64,000 nt of DNA, taken from Planctomycetota bacterium (GTDB lineage: Bacteria > Planctomycetota > Planctomycetia > Pirellulales > UBA1268). The DNA is taken from NCBI GenBank assembly GCA_016872555.1, contig VGZO01000001.1, positions 124,001-188,000 of the forward strand, written 5' to 3'. Made by a program: the position numbers and the translations under genes. The notes under the pieces were generated by a model that searched no databases, was not told the origin of the DNA, and was given only the letters and a program-made list of their open reading frames with translations. Positions 42,190 to 51,805 of this stretch are shown here, one piece after another. Every line of letters starts with the position of its first letter. Position 1 is the first letter of the stretch.

Positions 42190-44625
42190 TCAGTTCCGCG
42201 CCAGGAACTCCTGGCTGGCCCACAGGGCCTGGCACAGCGCCGCCCACCCCGCGCGCGGAGCGCGGTGATCGGCCACGAACGCCAGCGCCGCCTCGATCTC
42301 GGCGCTGTCGGGACGGCGGCCGAACGCCGCCAGGTAGGCCAGCTCGACGCGGGCCGCGTCGCCGGGGGCACGGGCCGTGAGGCGGTCGGCGGCGGTCGCC
42401 GCGGCCTCGAGGACGACGCGGTTGTTCATCAGGTAGAGCGACTGGGCCGGGACCGTGGTCTCCGAGCGCTGGCCGGTGACGCCCGTGCCGGCCGGGAGGT
42501 CGAACAGCGCCAGCGACTCCGGCGGCGTGCCACGGAGCATCGGCAGGTAGACGGCGCGGACGGGGAGCACCTCGTCGGCGGGACGGCGGCGGAGGAACGC
42601 CGGCTGGAAAGCGGGCCCGTCCCCCTGCCGGGCCACCGTCGATCCGACCGGGCGCTCGAGCCGCAGCAGCCCGGCGGTGAACAGGATCCCGTCGCGGATC
42701 GCCTCGGCGTCGAGGCGCCGCGGCGTCATCCGCCAGCGCAGTGCGTTGTCGGGATCGACGGCGAACGCCTCCTCCGACGTGGCGGTGGACAGGGCATAGG
42801 CGTGCGTCGTCATCAGGCGTTTCACCAGGCGCTTCACCGACCACCCGTCGGCGACGAAGCCCGCGGCGAGGTGGTCGAGGAGCTCGGGATGCGACGGCGC
42901 CTCGCCAGCCCGGCCGAAGTTGTCGGGGGTGTTCACCAGCCCCCGGCCGAAGAGATGGAGCCAGACCCGGTTGACGATCACGCGCGGCGTGAGCGGGTTT
43001 GTGGCCGAGGCGATCCACTCGGCGAGCTCGAGCCGGCCGCTGCCGTCGAGGCGCCCGGGGGTCGGCCCCGCCCACGCCGGCAGCCCGCGCGGGACGACGA
43101 CCCCGGGCTTCTCGACGTCGCCGCGGAGGAACAGCTCCGAGTCGCGCGGCTGCGGCCGGTCGAGGACGCAGGCGACGAATTGCCGTGGCGTACCGTCGGG
43201 CTGGAAGGACGCCAGCCGCGTCCGCACCAGCGTCAGTTGCGTGCGGTTGCGGATGATCGCGGGGTTTCCCGCCGCTCCCCGGTCGGCGGTGAGCGTGCGG
43301 AATTCCTCCTCGAGCCGCTCCACCTGCGCCTCGAGCTGGGCGCGCTGCCGCGGGTCGAGCGGCTCGACGCCGTCGGGTTGCCCGGCCGAGCGGGGGATTT
43401 CGACGATGTCGGCGGGATTGGCGTTTTGGACGAGGCGGATCGTGCCGTAGCGCGTGTCGGTGCTGCGGAAGATTCCCGCCAGGGCGTAGTAGTCGCGCTG
43501 CGTGACGGGGTCGTATTTGTGGTCGTGGCAGCGCGCGCAGGAGATCGTCAGCCCGAGGAACGCCTGGCCGACGGTGTCGATTTGCTCGTCGACAAGGTCC
43601 ATCGTGAACCGCAGCCGGTTCCGTTCGACGTGCGACTTCGGCCCGAGGGCGAGGAACCCGGTCGCCGCCAGCAACTCGGCGCGGTCGCGGTCATCGGGGG
43701 CGACGAAGAAATCGCCGGCGATCTGCTCGCGGATGAACCGGTCGAACGGCATGTCGGCGTCGAACGCCGCGATCACGTAGTCGCGGTAGCGCCAGGCATG
43801 GGGGTAGGTGAAATCGGTCTCCTTGCCGCTGCTCTCGCCGTAGCGGGCGACGTCGAGCCAGTGGCGACCCCAGCGCTCGCCGTAGCGCGGGGAGGCGAGC
43901 AACCGGTCGATCGTGCTCTCGAGGCGCGCCCGCGACGGGTCGGCGAGGAACGCCTCGACCTCGGCCGGCTCGGGGGGCAGACCGGTGAGGTCGAGGTGGA
44001 CGCGCCGCAGCAGCGTTGCGGGAGTCGCGTCGGCGACCGGACGGAGCCCCCGCGCCTCGAGACGCTCGAGCACGAACCGGTCGACGTCGCTCCACGCCCA
44101 GTCGCCGTTGGCCACCGCCGGCACGGCCGCGCAGCGCACCGGTTGGAACGCCCAGTGCGTCGCCAGGGCCTCACGGGGATCGGCGCGGGGCACGTCGCCA
44201 GCCGGCATCGGCAGGCCGCGGCCGATCCACTCGGCCACCAGTGCGACGCTCGGCTCGGGCAGCGGTCCGCCATGGCCGCGCGGCGGCATGACGTCGGGGT
44301 CGGTCGAGCGGAGCACGGCGAGGAGCCGGCTCGCCTCGGGGTTTCGCGGATCGACCACCACCCCGCCGTCGCCACCGGCCAGGAGGGCCTCGCGGTCGTC
44401 GACGCGGAGGCCGGAACGGATGTCGGCGGCTCCGGCCGAATGGCACTCGTGGCAGTGGGCCACCAGCAGCGGACGGATCTGCTTCTCGAAGAAGGCAATG
44501 TCGTCGGAGGAAAACGCCGGGTCGGTCGTCTCGCCAGCACACGCATGGGCGACGAAGATCGCAAGACCGGCGGCCACCGCCAGCCCTCGGGGCCACCGCG
44601 TTGTGGGCGACCGCCCTTGATCCAT
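42190..44625 (-). CDS. PSCyt1-DUF1549-DUF1553 protein with cytochrome c motif, second copy
   Basis: An 811-aa exported protein. The signal region (RGLAVAAGLAIFVAHACAGE) precedes haem motif CHECH (C58, C61, H62). DUF1549 blocks (RRVHLDLTGLPPEPAEVEAFL, RYGERWGRHWLDVARYGESSG), the second motif CARCHDHKYDPVTQRDYYAL and DUF1553 blocks (NRVWLHLFGRGLVNTPDNFG, LMTTHAYALSTA) follow. A predicted coiled coil (QRAQLEAQVERLEEEFRTL) sits in the middle. It is shorter than the first copy because it lacks most of the central carbohydrate-binding-like insert. ATG 44625 is chosen as start. A weak TATCAT element lies at 44699-44704. Confidence 0.88.
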   Translation of the reverse strand: MDQGRSPTTRWPRGLAVAAGLAIFVAHACAGETTDPAFSSDDIAFFEKQIRPLLVAHCHECHSAGAADIRSGLRVDDREALLAGGDGGVVVDPRNPEASRLLAVLRSTDPDVMPPRGHGGPLPEPSVALVAEWIGRGLPMPAGDVPRADPREALATHWAFQPVRCAAVPAVANGDWAWSDVDRFVLERLEARGLRPVADATPATLLRRVHLDLTGLPPEPAEVEAFLADPSRARLESTIDRLLASPRYGERWGRHWLDVARYGESSGKETDFTYPHAWRYRDYVIAAFDADMPFDRFIREQIAGDFFVAPDDRDRAELLAATGFLALGPKSHVERNRLRFTMDLVDEQIDTVGQAFLGLTISCARCHDHKYDPVTQRDYYALAGIFRSTDTRYGTIRLVQNANPADIVEIPRSAGQPDGVEPLDPRQRAQLEAQVERLEEEFRTLTADRGAAGNPAIIRNRTQLTLVRTRLASFQPDGTPRQFVACVLDRPQPRDSELFLRGDVEKPGVVVPRGLPAWAGPTPGRLDGSGRLELAEWIASATNPLTPRVIVNRVWLHLFGRGLVNTPDNFGRAGEAPSHPELLDHLAAGFVADGWSVKRLVKRLMTTHAYALSTATSEEAFAVDPDNALRWRMTPRRLDAEAIRDGILFTAGLLRLERPVGSTVARQGDGPAFQPAFLRRRPADEVLPVRAVYLPMLRGTPPESLALFDLPAGTGVTGQRSETTVPAQSLYLMNNRVVLEAAATAADRLTARAPGDAARVELAYLAAFGRRPDSAEIEAALAFVADHRAPRAGWAALCQALWASQEFLARN

Positions 44626-44815
44626 CGCGCGCTGCACGGCATCCCCCTCCGATGGCTCCGGCCAGCGCCGCCCCGCGGTCAGCCGCCAGCACCCGCTGAT
44701 GATACCGGCGCTGGACCGGCAGGCTCCCGGGCCGAGGTGGCTCGGCCCCCCCTGTTGAACGACCGGTGGCGGGCACGGTTTCGCCGGCCTGGCTCGGAGC
44801 GGTGAATCGGGCCGG

Positions 44816-45088
44816 TCAGCGGACCGGCGACCACCACCGCGAACGGCGGACCTCGGGAACCGGCTCGATGAAGTCGCGGGGCCGGCTGCCATCCATCAGC
44901 GGCATCCGGAACGAATACGGCCCGATGTCGTTCTGCAGATAGGGATCGAACCGGACCGCCTTCCGCTGCTGGTTGCGGACCGGACCGGGATCGAGCCACT
45001 TCGGCCGGCCGAGCGACGCGCACCCCCCTGCCCCGACGAGGCCGAGGCAGACAAGCGCCAGCGGAAGACGGCAGCGCGACACGGTCAT
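44816..45088 (-). CDS. Small lipoprotein, planctomycete type
   Basis: A 90-aa protein with a lipoprotein signal (LPLALVCLGLVGAGGC). The mature region contains KWLDPGPVRNQQRKAVRFDPY and NDIGP, then an Arg/Pro-rich end. I associate this WxxPGPxxxQQxxAxxxDPY arrangement with short envelope proteins of planctomycetes, but no function is known. ATG 45088 gives the signal sequence. The next gene downstream on the same strand is the second PSCyt protein after 190 bases. Confidence 0.6.
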   Translation of the reverse strand: MTVSRCRLPLALVCLGLVGAGGCASLGRPKWLDPGPVRNQQRKAVRFDPYLQNDIGPYSFRMPLMDGSRPRDFIEPVPEVRRSRWWSPVR

Positions 45089-45240
45089 GGCGGGGATCCC
45101 GGGGAACGAGGGTCGGGACTGTAGTCCCCGCGCCCGGTCGCCTGAAGCCCGATTCTCCCGCTCCTCCGGCAAGCTGCGGGGAGTGGGCAGGGGCACGGCG
45201 CCGCCCGCCGCGCGACCACCGCCTCCGGCCGGCGGAGCGG

Positions 45241-45414
45241 TCAGGACGCGGCAAACCCCTCGAGGATCCGGCCGATGCTGAAGCAGCAGACCGCGGCGAC
45301 GAGCATCACCAGCATCTGCCCGAGGCTGATGCGGTGGTTGAGCTCGAGGATGATCGCGATCATCGGCAGCCCCAGCCCGAACAACTGCCCCGCCTTGCTG
45401 ATCGCCCGGATCAC
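45241..45414 (-). CDS. Small membrane protein, function unknown
   Basis: A 57-aa protein starting VIRAISKAGQLFGLGLPMIA, with two membrane segments (LFGLGLPMIAIILEL and MLVMLVAAVCCFSIGRILEG). GTG 45414 is preceded by GGGAGGA at six bases, which fixes the start. A longer frame upstream is not supported. It is likely one of the short conserved planctomycete membrane proteins. Confidence 0.6.
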   Translation of the reverse strand: MIRAISKAGQLFGLGLPMIAIILELNHRISLGQMLVMLVAAVCCFSIGRILEGFAAS

Positions 45415-45572
45415 GTCGCATCCTCCCGCGAAGGCCCCCACTGTAGCAGCCTCCCGGAGCGGTCTGTCGTCCACCCTCCCCCGGGGACGAGACAACCGCC
45501 GTCGCCGCGGTGGCCTGCAGCGGGCAGCGGGGTTTCCGAACCGCCGCGGTCAGGCCCCGGGCGCGGCCGCGC

Positions 45573-45600
45573 TTGCCCAACGGCCGCAGCCGGCCATACT
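45573..45600 (+). promoter_or_regulatory. Candidate promoter for tpx
   Basis: TTGCCC (45573-45578) and CATACT (45595-45600), 16 bases apart, each match four of six consensus positions. They lie 37 bases ahead of the tpx start, which is a normal leader length. Confidence 0.4.
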
Positions 45601-45637
45601 GCCGCGGTCGAAAACCATCACTCCCGGAGACACTCGC

Positions 45638-46159
45638 ATGGGGCGGCACGGTGCGGTCACGTTCAAAGGCAATCCCCTGACACTCGTCGGCGACGAATTG
45701 GCCGTCGGGAGTCCCGCCCCCGATTTCTCGCTGGCCAGCTACGGCCCGGCCGGGATGCAGCAGGTCCGCAAGGCCGACCTCCTCGGCAAGCCCTCGATCA
45801 TCTCGGTCGTTCCGTCGCTCGACACGCCGGTCTGCCAGACGCAAACCAAGTCGTTCAACCAGCGCCTCGGCTCCCACGGCGACAGGATCAACGCCCTGAC
45901 CGTGAGCCTCGACCTGCCGTTCGCGATGAACCGCTTCTGCGGCGCCGAGAACATCACCGCCCTGAAGACCGGCAGCGACTACATGGACCGCTCGTTCGGG
46001 ACCCGCTACGGCGTCCTCATCGACGAGCTCAAGATCCTCGCCCGGGCCGTGTTCGTGCTCGACGCCCAGGGCGTCGTCCGCTACGCGCAGGTCGTCAAGG
46101 AAGTGGCGTCGGAGCCCGATTACGACGCGGCCTTGGCGGCGCTCCACAAGCTGCTCTGA
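45638..46159 (+). CDS. tpx: Thiol peroxidase
   Basis: A 173-aa atypical 2-Cys peroxiredoxin that reduces peroxides with thioredoxin as donor. The peroxidatic C66 lies in PSLDTPVCQTQT and the resolving C101 in AMNRFCGAE, the spacing typical of Tpx. N-terminal VTFKGNPLTLVGDELAVGSPAPDF and C-terminal VFVLDAQGVVRYAQVVKEV are family hallmarks. ATG 45638 follows GGAGA. It converges on alaS 30 bases downstream, and the two stop codons lie in a small 6-bp inverted repeat. Confidence 0.95.
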   Translation: MGRHGAVTFKGNPLTLVGDELAVGSPAPDFSLASYGPAGMQQVRKADLLGKPSIISVVPSLDTPVCQTQTKSFNQRLGSHGDRINALTVSLDLPFAMNRFCGAENITALKTGSDYMDRSFGTRYGVLIDELKILARAVFVLDAQGVVRYAQVVKEVASEPDYDAALAALHKLL

Positions 46160-46189
46160 GCCCGCCCGTTTCCACGACGACAGTGGCGC

Positions 46190-48796
46190 TCAGGCGTCGA
46201 GCATCTTGGCGATCGTCTCCCGCGCGGCGGCCAGTGCCTCGGGGAGACGATCGCCGAGCTTACCGCCGGCCTGCGCGAGGTCGGCGCGGCCGCCCCCCTT
46301 GCCGCCGACGAGCGCCGCGGGGTCGCGGATCCACGTCCCCGCCGACAGGCCGCGGGCCTCGAGCTCGCGGCTGATCCCGGCGACGAGCGTGACCTTGTCG
46401 TCGGCCCGCGACCCGAGCAGCACGGCGATCGGGCTCGCCTTGCGCCGCAGCAGGTCGATGCACTCGCGCATCGCCGCCGCGTCGGCCCCCCGGGCATCGG
46501 CGACGACGACCTTCGTGCCGCCATGGTCGGTGGCGCCGGCGAGCAGCTGGTCGACCGACAGGTTCGCGGCCGGGGTCGCCCCCTTGCGGCGCGCTTCCTT
46601 CAGCTCCTTGGCCATCGTCGCCAGGCGCGTCGCCAGCTCCCCCGCCGGCACCTTGAGCGCCGCGGCGGCGTCGTGCAGCGAGCGCTCGGCGTCGCGGAAC
46701 CGGCCGAGGGCCCGTTGCCCGGTGACGGCGCTGATCCGCCGCGTACCGGCCGACACGCTCTCCTCGGCCACGATCCGCACCAGGCCGATCTGGCCGGTGC
46801 TCGACACGTGCGTCCCGCCGCACAGCTCCCGGCTCACCCCTTCCATCGACACCATCCGGACGACGTCGGGGTATTTCTCGCCGAACAGCATCATCGCCCC
46901 GGCGTGCCGCGCCTCGGCGAGCGGGATCAGCCTCGCCGACACCGGCACCGCCGCGAGGACGTTGTCGTTGACCATCGTCTCGATCGCCTCGAGCGTTGCC
47001 GCGTCGATCGAGCCGCCGTGGGAGAAGTCGAAGCGGAGCAGGTCGGCATCGACCTTCGAGCCCTGCTGCACGGCATGCGGGCCGAGGTGGTGCTGGAGCG
47101 CGGCATGGATGAGGTGGGTGGCCGAATGGGCACGGCGCAGGGCCGCTCGCCGGGCACTGTCGACGCGGGCATCGACGGTTTGGCCGAGGTCGAGCCGTCC
47201 GGCGGCGAGGCTGCCCACGTGGAGCACGAAGCCCCCTTCGCGGAGCGTGTCGTGGACCTCGAACGCCCCCCCCGGCCACTCGAGCCGGCCGGTGTCGCCG
47301 ACCTGGCCTCCCGACTCGCCGTAGAACGGCGTCCGGTCGAGGACCACGGTCACCCGCGCGCCGCCGCCGTCGGAGAGCGAGTCACAGAGCCGGTCCTGGG
47401 CGATGATCCCGATCACCTTCCCTTCGGCCCGCTCCGTCTCGTAGCCGAGAAACTCCGTCCCGTGCATCGCCTTCTTGAGCGAGTCGAGCGGCCCCGAGGT
47501 GAACACCTCGACGCGCACGCCGGCCCCCGAGCGCTGGCCGTGCCCCTCCATCGCCTCGCGGAACCCGCTCCAGTCGAAGGCGCAGTTGCGCTCCGCGGCG
47601 AGCGTCTCGAGCAGCTCCGGTGGAAAGCCGTAGGTGGTGTAGAGCTCGGCAGCGTCCGACCCCTTCACCAGCGCCGACCCCGACCGCTCGATCGCCGCGA
47701 ACAGCTTGTCGATCCGCTGCAGGCCGCCGTCGATCGTCGCCAGGAACGACTCCTCCTCGCGCTTGATCACCCCCGCCACGCGCTCGACCGTGTCCGAGAG
47801 GTCCGGGTAGGGGCGGCGCATCAGCGAGGCCACCGTGCCGGGCAGCGTGTGGAGGAACGGCTCCTTCATCCCCATCTGCCGGCCGTCGAGGACCGCCCGG
47901 CGGAGGAGCCGCTTGACGACGTATTTCTCCTCGTTGTTCCCCGGGAGCACGTTCTCATGGATCGCGAACGTGCAGGCGCGGACGTGATCGGCGATCCGCC
48001 GCATCCGCCGGCCGTCGTCGTCGCCCGCCACGTACGGCCGGTGGCAGGTCTCGGCGACCGCCTCGACCAGCGGCCGGAGGATGTCGATGTGGAAGTTGCT
48101 GTCGACCCCCTGGAGCATCGCCGCGGTCCGCTCGAGGCCCATCCCGGTGTCGATGTTGCGGCTGGGAAGGGGGCGGAGGTTGTCGGGGGGCGCTCCGACC
48201 CGGTTGAACTGCGTGAACACGAGATTCCAGATCTCGACGTCGCTGCCGTCGGGCATCCGGTAGAAGATCTCGCTGCACGGCCCGCAGACGCCGTCGGGCC
48301 CCTGGGTGGGCGCCCCGGCGGGCCAGAAATTGTCGTCTTCCCCCATCCGCGTGATCTTCGTCGCCGGCAGGCCGATCTCGTGGGACCAGATCCGGTAGGC
48401 CTCGTCGTCGTCCTGGTAGACCGTGACCGAGAGCTGCTCCGGCGCGATCGAGAGCCAGTTGCGCGCCGTCACGAACTCCCACGCCCAGTGGATCGCCTCG
48501 CGCTTGAAGTAGTCGCCGAAGCTGAAGTTGCCGAGCATCTCGAAGAAGGTGTGGTGCCGCGGCGTCCGGCCGACGGTGTCGATGTCACCCGTCCGGAGGC
48601 ACTTCTGGCAGGTCGTCGCGCGGGTGAAGTCGAGCTTGCACTTGCCGAGGAAATGGTCCTTGAATTGGTTCATCCCCGCCGGCGTGAACAGCACCGAGGG
48701 ATCCCAGCGCGGCACGAGCACGTCGCTCGGCCGGCGCACGCACCCCTTCGACTCGAAAAACGCCAGATAGGCTTCGCGCAGTTCATCGGCCTTCAT
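46190..48796 (-). CDS. alaS: Alanyl-tRNA synthetase
   Basis: An 868-aa class II synthetase that charges tRNA-Ala. The catalytic core (FFESKGCVRRPSDVLVPRWDPSVLFTPAGMNQFK), the DVEIWNLVFTQFNR motif and the GMGLERTAAMLQG segment are intact. The editing domain shows the zinc-binding HSATHLIHAAL and CGGTHVSSTGQIG motifs. A C-terminal DHHA1-type domain (GKGGGRADLAQAGG) completes the normal length. ATG 48796 is the canonical start. TATAGT at 48853-48858 is a possible -10, but no good -35 is seen. Confidence 0.96.
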   Translation of the reverse strand: MKADELREAYLAFFESKGCVRRPSDVLVPRWDPSVLFTPAGMNQFKDHFLGKCKLDFTRATTCQKCLRTGDIDTVGRTPRHHTFFEMLGNFSFGDYFKREAIHWAWEFVTARNWLSIAPEQLSVTVYQDDDEAYRIWSHEIGLPATKITRMGEDDNFWPAGAPTQGPDGVCGPCSEIFYRMPDGSDVEIWNLVFTQFNRVGAPPDNLRPLPSRNIDTGMGLERTAAMLQGVDSNFHIDILRPLVEAVAETCHRPYVAGDDDGRRMRRIADHVRACTFAIHENVLPGNNEEKYVVKRLLRRAVLDGRQMGMKEPFLHTLPGTVASLMRRPYPDLSDTVERVAGVIKREEESFLATIDGGLQRIDKLFAAIERSGSALVKGSDAAELYTTYGFPPELLETLAAERNCAFDWSGFREAMEGHGQRSGAGVRVEVFTSGPLDSLKKAMHGTEFLGYETERAEGKVIGIIAQDRLCDSLSDGGGARVTVVLDRTPFYGESGGQVGDTGRLEWPGGAFEVHDTLREGGFVLHVGSLAAGRLDLGQTVDARVDSARRAALRRAHSATHLIHAALQHHLGPHAVQQGSKVDADLLRFDFSHGGSIDAATLEAIETMVNDNVLAAVPVSARLIPLAEARHAGAMMLFGEKYPDVVRMVSMEGVSRELCGGTHVSSTGQIGLVRIVAEESVSAGTRRISAVTGQRALGRFRDAERSLHDAAAALKVPAGELATRLATMAKELKEARRKGATPAANLSVDQLLAGATDHGGTKVVVADARGADAAAMRECIDLLRRKASPIAVLLGSRADDKVTLVAGISRELEARGLSAGTWIRDPAALVGGKGGGRADLAQAGGKLGDRLPEALAAARETIAKMLDA

Positions 48797-48910
48797 GTCG
48801 CGATCGGCTCCCGAAAGACTCGCCGCGGCGGGGATCCGCCCGCGGCGGCGACACTATACACGGCTCCCCCGGATGGGCTCATGCCCCGCCGAGCAGCCCC
48901 CTGAAAAGCC

Positions 48911-48953
48911 ACCGCCCACACGCGGCTGCTTGGGTCAGCCACGCGTGGGCGGT
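48911..48953 (-). terminator. Intrinsic terminator downstream of recA
   Basis: An 18-base arm at 48911-48928 pairs with 48936-48953 with two mismatches and a 7-base loop. On the minus strand the hairpin is followed within two bases by TTTT. It lies 44 bases after the recA stop and has the form of a rho-independent terminator. Confidence 0.6.
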
Positions 48954-48996
48954 GAACAGAAGGAATCGTCGGGCTGGCGGCGCGGCGCCGGCGGCG

Positions 48997-50100
<1,104 letters not shown>

Positions 50101-50225
50101 CCGTCCGTTGACTCCCGCGGTCGCGATTCCCGACACCATGGCAACTGCCTCCACCGTTTCCCGGCTCGTCGTCGGGGTGGCTGCACTGCCACCATGAATC
50201 GAGCGATTCGCCCCGGAACCGTATA

Positions 50226-50241
50226 CTGAATACCTGTATAG
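50226..50241. promoter_or_regulatory. LexA-box-like operator overlapping the recA promoter
   Basis: CTGAATACCTGTATAG has the layout CTG-N10-TAG, one mismatch from the classical CTG-N10-CAG SOS operator. It overlaps the predicted -10 element and start point of recA, where a repressor would act. It is surrounded by ATACT and AGTAT arms (50224-50228, 50240-50244). Whether this organism's LexA uses such a site is unknown. Confidence 0.35.
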
Positions 50242-50266
50242 TATCGGGGTTCTGCGGGAAAGGCAA
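50238..50266 (-). promoter_or_regulatory. Predicted recA promoter
   Basis: On the minus strand, TTGCCT (plus 50261-50266) and TACTAT (plus 50238-50243) are separated by exactly 17 bases, with four of six matches each. Transcription would begin near 50230, giving a leader of roughly 90-130 bases to the recA start. Confidence 0.5.
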
Positions 50267-50269
50267 GAG

Positions 50270-50622
50270 GAAATCGGTCGGTTTTGCCGACACCGCCGCC
50301 GGCTTACGGTCGCTGGGCGGAGCGCAGTGCCGGGGCAGCGGTATTTGGCCATGGGTTCGGGGCTGCCCACGCCCCGTCGCCGGACGCTCGCGTCGGCCTT
50401 CCGGGCCTCCCGCTCGCTCGGATGTCGACTTCGCTTCGCCATCCATGGCTGCGCTCGTCGACATACGCCGGCTCTCGGGGCATGGGCAGCCCCTCCACGC
50501 CAGTGGCGAGCAATTCCAAGGCGGCGTCTGCCCCGGTGCTGCCGCCGGCGGCGGCGGCCACGGTCGCCCGGAGGTGCGACCGCCGCGGGCGAGGGAACCC
50601 TTGGCGTTCCCTCCGCTCGCGT
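50270..50622. other. Intergenic region of about 350 bases with inverted repeats
   Basis: No convincing gene lies between the recA promoter and the PfkB gene end. The stretch holds an 8-bp perfect hairpin, GAGGGAAC / GTTCCCTC (50591-50613, 7-base loop), and an 11-bp inverted repeat pair, GGGGCTGCCCA near 50355 and TGGGCAGCCCC near 50485. It could contain a structured RNA, a degraded gene or a repeat element. I cannot decide which. Confidence 0.4.
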
Positions 50623-50624
50623 AA

Positions 50625-50655
50625 GCCCGCCGGGGCCATGGATGGCCCGGCGGGC
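50625..50655 (-). terminator. Strong hairpin downstream of the PfkB kinase gene
   Basis: GCCCGCCGGGGCCAT (50625-50639) pairs with ATGGCCCGGCGGGC (50642-50655) with a single bulged G. It begins 8 bases after the kinase stop on the minus strand. A T-run is missing, but the stability suggests a terminator or mRNA end-protecting structure. Confidence 0.5.
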
Positions 50656-50662
50656 GCTATCT

Positions 50663-51565
<903 letters not shown>

Positions 51566-51805
51566 GACGGTGCAAACTCCCTGCGGTGACGGCCGGCGAC
51601 GTTCGTGATCGCCGGCGAACGGCCCCGGCGTGGGGGCGTCGGACACGGGGATGGTATCGGTGGTGGCGCGGCCCCGTCCACTGCCGCGTCCCCCTGTCGG
51701 CCGTCGGCGTGACTGGTATCCTTCGTCGCGGGGGTGAGGAGGTCCTGTTCGTCCGGCCGGTGCCGGAGCGATGTCCGGATCGTGCCGTTCCGGGGAGACC
51801 AACCG

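Noticed and set aside
42028-44805. 925-codon plus-strand frame over the second PSCyt module
   Set aside because: Antisense to genes with haem-binding and DUF1549/1553 motifs. Its composition is typical of a shadow frame.
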